From Pedobacter mucosus (GTDB lineage: Bacteria; Bacteroidota; Bacteroidia; Sphingobacteriales; Sphingobacteriaceae): a stretch of DNA of 64,000 nt. The stretch is taken from positions 496,001-560,000 of the forward strand of contig NZ_CP087585.1 of the NCBI RefSeq assembly GCF_022200785.1. The letters are read 5' to 3'. The notes below the pieces were generated by a model that saw only the letters and a list, made by a program, of their open reading frames with translations, was not told the origin of the DNA and did not search any database. The position numbers and the translations under genes were made by a program. This document shows positions 7,886 through 16,057 of the stretch, piece by piece. Within the stretch, counting starts at the first letter, position 1. Every line of letters begins with the position of its first letter.

Positions 7886-8587
7886 TTAAGGGGTGGTAAC
7901 TGCAACAGGTAAAATTTTCCCGTTAAAAAATTTATGACCGGTTTTAGCAAAATCAGCAATGTATTTACCCATTTCGAAGGCTAAAACCGGACTTTGATAA
8001 CCCGGGAAGGCTGCTTCTAACATTTCTGTTTGTGCAGATCCTAATGCTAAACAATTTACTTTAATTCCCGAATCGGCTAACTCAAAAGCCAAACATTCGG
8101 TTAGCGTATGTAAAGCAGCTTTGCTGGCAGAGTAAGCAGCTAGGCCTGGAAATTTAACACTGCCTTGAAAACCGCCCATGCTGCCGATGTTTACAATGTG
8201 GCTCCCGGCATGCATCAATGGCAAAACATGTTGGATCATTTTAAAATGAGAAATTACATTACTTTGTAACATCTCGCTCAAATCTATTTCAGAAGTTTCT
8301 AAAAAAGGCTTATTAATGAGTGTACCAGCATTGTTAATTAAAATATCTATTGTGCCAAGTCGCTCCGTTAAAAAAGGAACTAGCGCAGCATAATCGTCAT
8401 TTACAATATCAAATTCTATTGGCAAAATCGTGCAATCAGGATTAATTCCTCTTGCTATTTCTAGAAGTTTACGCAGTTTATCAGCCGATCTGGCAATGGC
8501 AACAATTTTATTATCATTTTGTAAACTAAACTCTAAGGCTGTTTCGAAACCTATCCCACTACTTGCGCCTGTTATTATAATGTTCAT
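7886..8587 (-). CDS. SDR-family NAD(P)-dependent oxidoreductase
   Basis: Classical short-chain dehydrogenase of 233 residues. The Rossmann glycine motif TGASSGIG is at residues 6-13, NNAG at about 86-89, the catalytic Ser in HIVNIGSMGG (about 131-140) and YSASK (Tyr/Lys pair) at about 151-155. The Arg at about residue 33 (IARSADKLRK) suggests NADP(H) preference. Substrate unknown. Its ATG overlaps the stop codon of the frame carrying the C-terminal remnant of the upstream PIN toxin gene (ATGA), so it was once translationally coupled to that toxin; the gene itself is intact. It heads a small unit with the DUF4870-like gene. Confidence 0.92.
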   Translation of the reverse strand: MNIIITGASSGIGFETALEFSLQNDNKIVAIARSADKLRKLLEIARGINPDCTILPIEFDIVNDDYAALVPFLTERLGTIDILINNAGTLINKPFLETSEIDLSEMLQSNVISHFKMIQHVLPLMHAGSHIVNIGSMGGFQGSVKFPGLAAYSASKAALHTLTECLAFELADSGIKVNCLALGSAQTEMLEAAFPGYQSPVLAFEMGKYIADFAKTGHKFFNGKILPVAVTTP

Positions 8588-8930
8588 TTGCTTATTGTAA
8601 TATTATTTATAGGATCTACCAAGTCGACAGTGCCTATTATTTTTTCAAAATCTAGATGATTGCATCAGGAAGTTTTATTTTATTGTTTTTCCTTAATTGA
8701 ATAGTTGCATCAACAATCTTATTATTTATGGAAACAAGATTAAATGAAGAAATTATTTTTTTTAAATTATCTTCTTCGAGTTGACTGCTAAATGAGTAAC
8801 CCAAAAGTTCCATCTTAGTGATAATTGAGATAGAGTATAAGGTATCATCAAAAAATATTTTTTCGGGAGGTAAAATTTTTTTAGAAAGGTAAATAATTAT
8901 GTTGGTGTCTATGATGATATTACCATTCAT
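8584..8930 (-). pseudogene. VapC-like PIN-domain toxin with an internal deletion and frameshift
   Basis: The intact frame encodes 92 residues: NIIIDTNIIIYLSK supplies the first PIN acidic residue (Asp8), TKMELLGY the conserved Glu (about 41), and KLPDAII the late Asp, then a stop (8652-8654). PIN toxins normally continue after LPDAII with about 35 more residues. Reading the next frame from about 8652 down to 8584 gives LDFEKIIGTVDLVDP followed by a short tail and TGA, the usual C-terminal end of such a toxin. A deletion of some 45-50 bases that is not a multiple of three explains both pieces. The toxin overlaps its antitoxin gene by 11 bases. With the last strand and one acidic position missing it is probably inactive. 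Confidence 0.75.
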
Positions 8931-9162
8931 TTCTTATATCATTCTGCCATTTGGCTGGGTCTTCAATTTCTGTAAACATGATCTTAGAATCGATATTTTC
9001 AATTACTTTACTTATTTTTTTATATGAATTATCTGATTCTTCAACAAGATTTTCTAATTCAGTTTTGAGTACAACATCATCAACAAAAGATAGCGCTTTC
9101 AGCATCTTTGCCAAAAGCACAGCATTTTGCTCGTTATCAATTTTTATTGTAATAGTTGTCAT
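8920..9162 (-). CDS. putative antitoxin partner of the PIN toxin, 80 aa
   Basis: A small acidic protein. Residues 1-25 look like a short beta strand plus helix (MTTITIKIDNEQNAVLLAKMLKAL), and the C-terminal part is acidic with Trp residues (EDPAKWQNDIRNEW), the kind of tail that wraps a PIN toxin. It lies directly upstream of and overlaps the toxin gene by 11 bases, the standard antitoxin-first order. No classical AbrB or RHH DNA-binding motif is obvious, so its DNA-binding role is uncertain. The start is 28 bases after the hydroxylase stop. Because the toxin appears broken, this is now probably an orphan antitoxin. Assignment rests mostly on context. Confidence 0.65.
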   Translation of the reverse strand: MTTITIKIDNEQNAVLLAKMLKALSFVDDVVLKTELENLVEESDNSYKKISKVIENIDSKIMFTEIEDPAKWQNDIRNEW

Positions 9163-9190
9163 ATAGTAAAGTTAATAATAATTCAACCAT

Positions 9191-10972
9191 TTACTCTTCC
9201 TCAATCAATTGGCTAACCGGATTTTTAATTACATGCAAACCATCATTAATTAATTTTGTATGATCAGCTTCTCTACTAGCTTTCATTTCCAGATAAATTT
9301 GGATCTCTTTTTCTAATTTAGGGAACAGTTTGTTCTGATAAATTATTTCTAAAATCTCTAAAGCACAAAGCCAATCTTGTCTGAAATCTGTTTTTAATTG
9401 TTCAAAAATAGCTGTGAGCTGCACAAAACCTTCACCTTTTTCCCTAATGTTTCTTACTAAATAATACAAATTGTGAAGCTTTAAAGTTTTCTCATCATAT
9501 ACAATTTGATGAGCTTTTACACCGCTTATCAAGGTAATTTCTTCATAAAGATCCTTATCAGCAGCACCATTAAAAACCGAAATTATCTTTTCACCAATTG
9601 CCATATCGTAAATTCCCCATTCAGGTTTAAACAGAAAATTCCCGTTACCTTCCGTTACCGTGCAATCTGTAAATGAAATTAAAATTAGCTTTTCATCACG
9701 TTTAAGAATCTCTTTCACCGTACCAATTACTTTAATTCCACTTTCAAAAGTCAATTCAACATTTTTGCCTCGGGTAATTCCAATAGCATCCAATTCCGTT
9801 AAATCATAGTTTTCTAAAGCTTTATTATCGTTTTTCAATTTACCAACTGGAGAAGAAAATCCATCTGCATGATAATTTTTTCCATGTCCATCAAGTTGTT
9901 TTCCATTGTAAGCCAAAGCCGATGGACCAGTGGTTTTTATAGAGTTTACTTCATCATTTTTGCCAATGCCAACATCTGTAAATATTCCACTCACTTGCAA
10001 TCCTGAGCTGTACACTGCTGTAGCTACGTTTTTACAGGCAATTGCTTTCATCACACTTTCTATTCCGCCTCTTCTAAAGGCCATAGTATCTGCAAATTCC
10101 TCTAAAACATCAATCAGATTCTGAAATGTTTCCGTTACAAAAAGCTGCGGTTGGGTTTTGGTAATATCATAAGGATAGTTGACCGTATACTTATTATACC
10201 AAAGCTTTTTTACTTCTTTTTGCATACACGAAGCGCTTTCACCTATTGACGATAGTAAACCAGCTCCGTAAATTTTAGGATTTTCCAGCGTGCCAATCAA
10301 GCCATATTCGACTGTCCACCAATGTAAACGGCCAAGCAAAGCCATTTCAGATGGCTCGCCCATATTTTCATTAATATAGCGCAGCATTTTTTCAGCTTTT
10401 GCGATTTCTATTTCATCAGTGTTTACCGCTTCCTTTAAAATTGAAAGTTTCCTAATGGCTTCATAAAGCTCGAAATCCTTTGCCGAAAACATAGCTTTTG
10501 CCCCAATAGAACCGAAATAACTTAAATAATTATTATAATCTGTATCGGCGATTATGGGTGCATGGCCAGCACTTTCGTGAATAATATCAGGCGCTGGAGT
10601 ATATTCAATATGATTGATTTGGCGGATATCTGCGGCAATAACTAAAACCCGATAAGCCTGATATTCCATGAAAGCTGCTGGCGGAATAAAGCCATCTACC
10701 GTTACCGCTCCCCAACCAATTTTACCCAAATTATCATTCATATTTTGCAAAGCGGGAATATATTCGATGCTTAACCCAGCACTTTGCAAACCTTTAATGT
10801 ATGGATAATAGGCAACGCTTTTTAGATAACTATAATTTTGACGCATTACATATCGCCACACTGCCTGATCTATTGGTGTGTATTTTTCATAATTCTGTGC
10901 AACGATAAATTGCCTTAAATGATTGGGCAATTTTGCAACTTGTGCATTGTTAAAATCATTAAAATCGCTCAT
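9191..10972 (-). CDS. aromatic amino acid hydroxylase (phenylalanine 4-monooxygenase type) with long C-terminal extension
   Basis: Hydroxylates phenylalanine to tyrosine with tetrahydropterin and O2, feeding the homogentisate pathway encoded nearby. The non-heme iron motif is clear: His132 and His137 in HESAGHAPI, and Glu222 in WWTVEYGLIG. In the characterised enzymes the Glu lies 40 residues after the second His; here it is 85, so about 45 residues are inserted (about 160-205, helical and charged). Downstream, GAGLLSSIGES also fits the family. Residues about 310-593 are not part of the classical catalytic domain and I do not recognise them. The total of 593 is about twice the proteobacterial PhhA. 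Substrate preference (Phe versus Tyr/Trp) is inferred from the neighbouring genes. Confidence 0.9.
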   Translation of the reverse strand: MSDFNDFNNAQVAKLPNHLRQFIVAQNYEKYTPIDQAVWRYVMRQNYSYLKSVAYYPYIKGLQSAGLSIEYIPALQNMNDNLGKIGWGAVTVDGFIPPAAFMEYQAYRVLVIAADIRQINHIEYTPAPDIIHESAGHAPIIADTDYNNYLSYFGSIGAKAMFSAKDFELYEAIRKLSILKEAVNTDEIEIAKAEKMLRYINENMGEPSEMALLGRLHWWTVEYGLIGTLENPKIYGAGLLSSIGESASCMQKEVKKLWYNKYTVNYPYDITKTQPQLFVTETFQNLIDVLEEFADTMAFRRGGIESVMKAIACKNVATAVYSSGLQVSGIFTDVGIGKNDEVNSIKTTGPSALAYNGKQLDGHGKNYHADGFSSPVGKLKNDNKALENYDLTELDAIGITRGKNVELTFESGIKVIGTVKEILKRDEKLILISFTDCTVTEGNGNFLFKPEWGIYDMAIGEKIISVFNGAADKDLYEEITLISGVKAHQIVYDEKTLKLHNLYYLVRNIREKGEGFVQLTAIFEQLKTDFRQDWLCALEILEIIYQNKLFPKLEKEIQIYLEMKASREADHTKLINDGLHVIKNPVSQLIEEE

Positions 10973-11156
10973 TTGGGTATTATAAATGGTATCGGACTAA
11001 GTTAGCTGGTTGCTTTTGTTAACGCAAGAAAAGCAGTCGGATTATTAACATGAGGGTATGAAATATGTTTTAGAAATGAGTTTATGTAGAGCAAGTGCAA
11101 TCATTTTATAATTTCTTTTTCTTTTGGAAATGAGTGTCAGTGGTTTTTTAGCTTAT

Positions 11157-11391
11157 GCAGTCCCGCCCTTTGCTTAATCACGATAGAAAAAATCGTGATA
11201 CCGCTGTCGGTCGGGTTTAGAAAGTTTGGCTTGTTCCCACCCGAGTTTTTATATCGGCAGCAGAGAAAGCAGGGCTGAATTGCCAATAGATCATTACCAC
11301 TCATTTCCAAAAAAGTTGTTTAACGAAGTGGTGTAAAAATTAATTTATGTTCTGTGGGGACACAGACCATGGAGTTAGATGCTAAAATTTC
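11157..11391. repeat. copy 1 of a tandem intergenic block with hairpins
   Basis: Contains ATCACGAT (11177-11184) and ATCGTGAT (11192-11199) around the seven-base loop AGAAAAA (TTTTTCT on minus), a box GTCGGGTTTAG near 11210, a 3' box AAAGCAGGGCTGAA (11266-11279), and the hairpin TCTGTG-GGGA-CACAGA near 11351-11366. Copy 2 at 11392-11658 has the same order of elements. The shared text between the copies includes CTCATTTCCAAAAAA and CACAGACCATGGAGTT. Confidence 0.8.
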
Positions 11392-11658
11392 TTTAATCAC
11401 GAAAAAATCGTGATACAACTGTCGGTCGGGTTTAGAGAAATTGGCTTGTTCCAATCCGAGTTTCTTACAGATTCTTTGTTAAATAAACCCGATTGAACGA
11501 ATGCCGATTTTCTCTATCGGCAGCAGGAAAAGCGGGGCTGAAATTGCCAAGAGATCATTACCGCTCATTTCCAAAAAAAAAACTTGTTTAATGAGATGGT
11601 GTAAAAAATTAATTTATGGTCTGTGAGGACACAGACCATGGAGTTTTGGATGCTAAAA
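11392..11658. repeat. copy 2 of the tandem intergenic block with hairpins
   Basis: Diverged direct repeat of the preceding block. It has ATCACGA/TCGTGAT (11396-11402 and 11408-11414) with a shortened loop, then AAATAAACCCGATTGAA (11481-11497), the stem TGCCGAT/ATCGGCA (11502-11508 and 11516-11522) around TTTCTCT, the 3' box AAAAGCGGGGCTG (11528-11540), and a perfect hairpin GGTCTGTG-AGGA-CACAGACC (about 11618-11639). Confidence 0.8.
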
Positions 11659-11678
11659 ATTATATTTCTTTATTGGCC

Positions 11679-12161
11679 TTACTTACTGATCTTTTTTACG
11701 CTAAAGGTAAAATAATGTTGATATAAATAACTGAAACCAGCAATTCCTATGGATACAACTAAACGTGAGATGGTTGGATAAATGCCTAGAATTTCTACAA
11801 AAAACTTTAAGAGAACGTAATTCAGCAGCATATTTATAAACTGTAAGTTCATAAATCGAAATAACTGAACGCGTGATTTTACTTCGCTATGTGTAAAAAT
11901 AACGTACTTATTTAAAATAAAACTGTAAGGTATAACGATGGCAAATTCTACGGCTAATGCTACGGTATTGCGCTTCAGTGTAAAAAATCGGAATTTGACT
12001 TCCTCATCTAAAAAAACATAATTGTATGCTAAATAAAAAATTACCAGGCCAAGTACAAAAGTGCTCCCGCCGGTTGCTAAATACCTAAAATTATGTACGG
12101 AAATATATTTTTTAAATGGGGGATAAAAAAAATCTATGAAAGCTAAAATTGCATTACGCAT
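11679..12161 (-). CDS. GtrA-family membrane protein
   Basis: 160-residue GtrA-like protein with about four transmembrane helices. The family start is visible: a short basic N-terminus, then FRYLATGGSTFVLGLVIFYLAYN (about residues 25-47) where F-x-x-x-G-G-x-x-x matches the GtrA first helix; a second helix (TVALAVEFAIVIPYSFILNKYVIF) including the conserved N-K-x-x-x-F; then two more to the C-terminus. Family members are thought to help move or modify undecaprenyl-linked sugars for surface polysaccharides. No glycosyltransferase partner is adjacent. A -7 box lies 21 bases upstream of the start. Confidence 0.88.
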   Translation of the reverse strand: MRNAILAFIDFFYPPFKKYISVHNFRYLATGGSTFVLGLVIFYLAYNYVFLDEEVKFRFFTLKRNTVALAVEFAIVIPYSFILNKYVIFTHSEVKSRVQLFRFMNLQFINMLLNYVLLKFFVEILGIYPTISRLVVSIGIAGFSYLYQHYFTFSVKKISK

Positions 12162-12182
12162 GGATAATTATATTAATTATCG

Positions 12183-12190
12183 CAAAGGTA
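12183..12190 (-). promoter_or_regulatory. -7 box TACCTTTG for the GtrA gene
   Basis: Exact TAnnTTTG match on the minus strand, 21 bases upstream of the ATG at 12161. It sits between the catalase terminator and the GtrA gene, so the gene has its own start of transcription. Confidence 0.55.
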
Positions 12191-12202
12191 GTTTTTTAAC
12201 AC

Positions 12203-12237
12203 AAAAAAAGAGTCTTGAAATTTATATCAAGACTCTT
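12203..12237 (-). terminator. strong terminator of the catalase gene
   Basis: Perfect 11-bp stem AAGAGTCTTGA/TCAAGACTCTT (12227-12237 and 12208-12218 on minus) with an eight-base loop and a T run on the minus strand, 21 bases after the catalase stop. Confidence 0.88.
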
Positions 12238-12258
12238 AAAATATAGATTGTTATAAAA

Positions 12259-13779
12259 TTATGCGTTTGTAGCTTTGTGAGCAGGATCTGGATGAACCAT
12301 ACCTTCCATTGCCTGGTCTAAATTTAAGTTTAAACCTTTAGCGATACCCAAGCCTAAACTCATATCTGCCCTAAACCAGTGGCAAAGCTGGCGGTTAATA
12401 ATTTCATCTTTTTTAACACCGTTTATACCACCCATGGCACCAACTATATTCGCAATAGTGTTCTTTTTGGCTTCAGGATCCATTAATCTAAAAAGATTTC
12501 CAGGTTGCGTATAATGATCATTTTCGCCTTCAGCATTGCGATCATATTGATCTGCCAAAAGAGAATCTAACGGCCATGCGGGCTGACTATAACTTTCATC
12601 AACCTCAATATCATCGAAGCTATTCGGGAAATAATTCGGAGCAGAACCACCGTTACCATTAACAGCCATCAAGCCATCGCGTTGGTAATTGTTTGTCATA
12701 TACGGACAACGGTTTACTGGAATTTGCTCGTAATTTCCACCTAAACGGTAACGCTGCGCATCAGGATAAGATAAAATTCTACCCTGCAACATTTTATCAG
12801 GAGAATAATAAATTCCATCAACCACATGTGCTGGCGCAAAGGCAGCTTGCTCCACATGAGCGAAATAATTATCAGGATTTGTATTTAATTCCAACTCACC
12901 AACCTCAATTAATGGATAATCGCCATGAGGCCAAACTTTAGTTAAGTCGAATGGATTTAAGTGATAAGTTTTTGCGTCTTCAAAAGGCATAATTTGGATT
13001 TTTAACGTCCATTTTGGAAATTCGCCTCTTTCTATCGATTCAAATAAATCACGTTGTGAATGATCTGGATCTTGAGATTTCATATCAACAGCCTCATCAT
13101 TTGTAAAATTTTGAATGCCTTGTTTTGTTTTGAAATGAAATTTAACGTAGAAACGTTCGTGATTTTCATTATATAAAGAAAACGTATGGCTACCAAAACC
13201 ATCCATGTGGCGATAAGAAAATGGTGTTCCTCTGTCGCTCATCAAAATTAAAACTTGGTGTAAGCTCTCTGGATTTAAGCTCCAGAAATCCCACATCATC
13301 GTCGGACTTTTAGTATTGGTTTGAGGATCGCGTTTTTGAGTATGAATAAAATCTCCAAACTTTTTCGGGTCTTTAACAAAAAATACTGGCGTATTGTTAC
13401 CAACTAAATCCCAATTGCCATCTTCAGTATAAAACTTTAAAGCAAATCCACGTGGATCGCGTTCACTATCTGCTGATCCTTTTTCGCCACCAACTGTAGA
13501 AAAGCGCAAAAATGTTCTGGTTTGCTTACCAATTTCAGAAAAAAGTTTAGCTTTTGTATATTTTGTAATATCATGGGTAACAGTAAAAGTTCCATAAGCG
13601 CCAGAACCCTTTGCATGTACTACGCGTTCCGGAATACGCTCACGGTTAAAGTGAGCCATTTTTTCCTGTAATATAAAATCTTGAATCAAAATGGGACCAC
13701 GAGGGCCAACGGTCATGCTATCTTCGTTATTCGCATAAGGAATTCCGGATGCACTTGTTAGTTTTTTCTTTTCGCTCAT
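12259..13779 (-). CDS. monofunctional heme catalase
   Basis: Disproportionates hydrogen peroxide to water and oxygen. The 506-residue length places it with small-subunit catalases. Key residues are present: distal His55 (RVVHAKGSGAYG), distal Asn128 (DLVGNNTPVFF) and the proximal heme ligand Tyr338 (YPDAQRYRLG); the family signature around 45-61 is intact. No signal peptide, so it is cytoplasmic. It is a single gene with a strong terminator and its own upstream region of 130 bases, where I see no clear OxyR or PerR site. Catalase of this size commonly binds heme b and forms tetramers; the symbol katA/katE cannot be decided from sequence alone. Confidence 0.96.
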   Translation of the reverse strand: MSEKKKLTSASGIPYANNEDSMTVGPRGPILIQDFILQEKMAHFNRERIPERVVHAKGSGAYGTFTVTHDITKYTKAKLFSEIGKQTRTFLRFSTVGGEKGSADSERDPRGFALKFYTEDGNWDLVGNNTPVFFVKDPKKFGDFIHTQKRDPQTNTKSPTMMWDFWSLNPESLHQVLILMSDRGTPFSYRHMDGFGSHTFSLYNENHERFYVKFHFKTKQGIQNFTNDEAVDMKSQDPDHSQRDLFESIERGEFPKWTLKIQIMPFEDAKTYHLNPFDLTKVWPHGDYPLIEVGELELNTNPDNYFAHVEQAAFAPAHVVDGIYYSPDKMLQGRILSYPDAQRYRLGGNYEQIPVNRCPYMTNNYQRDGLMAVNGNGGSAPNYFPNSFDDIEVDESYSQPAWPLDSLLADQYDRNAEGENDHYTQPGNLFRLMDPEAKKNTIANIVGAMGGINGVKKDEIINRQLCHWFRADMSLGLGIAKGLNLNLDQAMEGMVHPDPAHKATNA

Positions 13780-13911
13780 GTTTAAGTTATTATGTTTTGC
13801 AATTATAAAAATGAGGTTTAAAAGCGATTTTCACAAACACTTAATATCTATTACATCATAGATATTATTGATATGGTTTTCCAATAAACCCAATACTAAA
13901 TTTACAAATTT

Positions 13912-14601
13912 TTACTCATTGCGTGTGTAATTTATAGGTTGCGAAACAAAATCTATAACAGCGCACCATGTATAAGATGGATGCGGCTGGATACTGACGC
14001 CAACTATATTTAGCTTATTTTTTTGATCAATTATGTTAAATCGGTGTCCGAGAGAAGGAACGCCACAATCTAACAATAAATGGCAAACAATATCTAAACT
14101 TTTGGCGTATCCAAAATCAATATTTTCGCTCATTGTTTTGTTGGGGAAGTATTTCGATAGTCTTTTGGAAAACTTATCGCCGTTACTGCTTTCGTGTGTT
14201 TCTAAATTATTTCTATTTAAATCTTGAGCATGGTTACGACTTAGCGCAGTTAATTTATCATTTGGATAAAACATGGAAAGATTTTTAATGCCTCCAATAT
14301 GTTTTAATAAAGATGTATAATAAGTGTTTGATCTAGTAATTTTTAGCTCGTTATAGTTTCTATATTTTTTTACTTTTGCATTGTAATTGTCTATATAATC
14401 TTGAAGAAACGTATTATAAAACTTTTCGCCATCAAGGCGGATTAAATTCATGTAGAGAATAATATCTTTCTCTTCGTTTGTCAAATAATCTGCATTCGCT
14501 GCAGTATTCGCTTTTTTAAATTCTGAATCAGTCCAGCTTTGTGCAAAAATTTTTGGACCGCTAAATAGAAAGATTATTGTAAAAAATAGATAGCGATACA
14601 T
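13912..14601 (-). CDS. CAP-domain secreted protein
   Basis: 229 residues with a signal peptide (MYRYLFFTIIFLFSGPKIFAQ). The CAP (SCP/PR-1) domain covers about residues 45-220: LIRLDGEKFYNTFL near the start, a helix KLTALSRNHAQDLNRNN with the first conserved His, THESS with the second His region, MSENIDFGY with the Glu of the CAP cavity, and GHRFNIIDQKNKLNIVGVSI, the hallmark GHR-x-N-x-L motif. Bacterial members are periplasmic or secreted with unknown activity. The gene stands alone between catalase and an SDR gene. Confidence 0.88.
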   Translation of the reverse strand: MYRYLFFTIIFLFSGPKIFAQSWTDSEFKKANTAANADYLTNEEKDIILYMNLIRLDGEKFYNTFLQDYIDNYNAKVKKYRNYNELKITRSNTYYTSLLKHIGGIKNLSMFYPNDKLTALSRNHAQDLNRNNLETHESSNGDKFSKRLSKYFPNKTMSENIDFGYAKSLDIVCHLLLDCGVPSLGHRFNIIDQKNKLNIVGVSIQPHPSYTWCAVIDFVSQPINYTRNE

Positions 14602-14695
14602 CAGGACAGTTTGGATGATAACGCCAATTGATTTCTTTTATTTTACATGGTTATTTACAAAGAAACTGAAAATCAATAAATCGACAGTAATGGTA

Positions 14696-14729
14696 AACTT
14701 GCCGAAATATTATTGGATTTCGACAAGTT
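14696..14729 (-). terminator. hairpin downstream of the SDR gene
   Basis: AACTTG-x-CGAAAT (14696-14708) pairs with ATTTCG-x-CAAGTT (14717-14729) with one internal mismatch and an eight-base loop, 15 bases after the SDR stop on minus. The following T run is short, so terminator is likely but not certain. Confidence 0.5.
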
Positions 14730-14744
14730 TAAAACCATAAGCTT

Positions 14745-15509
14745 TTATAAAAACATTCCGCCAGAAATTTCAATACGTTGGGCGTTTATCCATTTTGCTT
14801 CTTCGGTACATAAGAAAGCAACAGCGCCGCCAATATCATCAGGCAAACCCACACGACCTAAAGCAGTTTGAGAAGCAATCATTTTATTTAATCGTTCATT
14901 ATCACGAACTGCGCCACCGCTAAAATCGGTTTCAATCGCACCTGGAGCTATGATATTTGATCGAATGCCTTTTGCACCTAATTCTTTTGCTTGATATCTG
15001 GTTAAAACTTCCATTGCGCCTTTCATTGCTCCATAAGCCGAACTTCCTGGCAAACTAAATCTTGCTAAGCCAGAAGAAATGTTGATAATGCCACCACCAT
15101 CATTTAATATTTCTAAAGCTTTTTGAGTTAAAAAAAATGGACCTTTAAAGTGGATATTTACCAGATTATCAAAATCCTCTTCTTTTGTTTCTGCAAATGC
15201 AGCATGGTGTCCGATGCCGGCATTATTGACCAAGAAATCAAATTTATCTGCGTCAAAAGTAGATTGCAAAACAGATTTTATTTCCTTAAAAAAGGATTCG
15301 AAAGTTGTAGAATCTGCCACGTTTAGTTGTAATGCGGCTGCTTTTACACCTAGCTTTTTAATTTCTTCAACTGTATTTTCTGCTTCGTCTTTTTTCGATT
15401 GATAAGTAACGATTACATTGATTCCTTTTGCTGCGATTTTTAAGGCAGCATTTTTTCCTAATCCACGGCTACCACCGGTTACTAGCGCAATTTTATTTTT
15501 TGATTCCAT
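14745..15509 (-). CDS. SDR-family oxidoreductase
   Basis: 254-residue short-chain dehydrogenase. TGGSRGLG (residues 11-18) binds the dinucleotide; NNAGIG at about 92-97, the catalytic Ser in IINISSGLARF, and YGAMKGA (Tyr/Lys) at about 158-164 complete the active site. The C-terminal part IAPGAIETDF and EISGGMFL is typical of 3-oxoacyl-reductase-like SDRs. The substrate is unknown. It lies 86 bases downstream of an AraC-type regulator gene on the same strand, so it is a plausible target or operon partner of that regulator. Confidence 0.92.
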   Translation of the reverse strand: MESKNKIALVTGGSRGLGKNAALKIAAKGINVIVTYQSKKDEAENTVEEIKKLGVKAAALQLNVADSTTFESFFKEIKSVLQSTFDADKFDFLVNNAGIGHHAAFAETKEEDFDNLVNIHFKGPFFLTQKALEILNDGGGIINISSGLARFSLPGSSAYGAMKGAMEVLTRYQAKELGAKGIRSNIIAPGAIETDFSGGAVRDNERLNKMIASQTALGRVGLPDDIGGAVAFLCTEEAKWINAQRIEISGGMFL

Positions 15510-15595
15510 TTTTTCTTTTTTTGTTCAACAAATGTAGATTGAAAATGGCTATAAAAATGGTGAGTAGTTAAGTTAAAATGGTGACACCTTAAGTA

Positions 15596-16027
15596 TTATA
15601 TGGTGATAACTTCCGCATTTGGAGATCGTGACAAAAAATAAGCTTCGCGATATTGTTTTGGCGTTTGACCAGAAAAGTGTTTAAAAAACTTGGTAAAGTT
15701 AGATGGATCATAAGTAAGCGTCCTCGCTATTTCAGCAATTGGTGTACTTAAATTTTGCAGCATTGATTTAGATATATCCATTAAACGTTCTTCAAAAAAG
15801 AAACATGGAGAATGGCCTGTCGCAGATTTTATGGTATTGCTTAAATGTGTAGGATGGACGTGAATAAGTTCTGCAAAATCTCTCACTTCAAACATTACAG
15901 TAGTTCTGCCAGAAACCACATCATCAAGGTGCTTATCTAATTCCCTTAAATAATCTGCTGCGATTTCATGTTGACGGGCAAAAAATTTTTGAGGAATTTT
16001 CATATTGATGATTTGATTAACTACCAA
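15596..16027 (-). CDS. AraC-family helix-turn-helix regulator, DNA-binding domain only
   Basis: A short (143 residues at most) AraC/XylS-type protein that has only the C-terminal double helix-turn-helix. First HTH: FAELIHVHPTHLSNTIKSATGHSP; second: PIAEIARTLTYDPSNFTKFFKHFSGQTPKQYREA, the family signature. The usual 150-200-residue effector domain is absent; about 35 residues precede the HTH. The true start may be the ATG nine codons in (MKIPQKFF, ending at 16003). It follows the ThuA gene by 30 bases and precedes the SDR gene, all on minus, so the three may form one unit. Confidence 0.88.
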   Translation of the reverse strand: MVVNQIINMKIPQKFFARQHEIAADYLRELDKHLDDVVSGRTTVMFEVRDFAELIHVHPTHLSNTIKSATGHSPCFFFEERLMDISKSMLQNLSTPIAEIARTLTYDPSNFTKFFKHFSGQTPKQYREAYFLSRSPNAEVITI

Positions 16028-16057
16028 ATATAATGCAGATTGAGTTCAACTCAATTA

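Larger units (their letters stand above)
10973..11678. other. 706-bp gene-free region filled with repeats
   Basis: No convincing coding frame. The first 130 bases are the upstream region of the hydroxylase gene. From about 11157 to 11658 there are two diverged direct copies of a block of roughly 215-260 bases, each carrying small hairpins (listed separately). The block holds members of the dispersed hairpin family that recurs at 34.6, 39.7, 44.55 and 61.8 kb. Confidence 0.8.

Noticed and set aside
10973..11678. Remnant of an insertion sequence in the repeat-rich gap
   Set aside because: No transposase fragment in any frame, no terminal inverted repeats with target duplications; the blocks look like non-coding repeats.
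12693..12941. Antisense open frame within the catalase gene
   Set aside because: Composition and position are those of a shadow frame; the minus-strand catalase is unambiguous.
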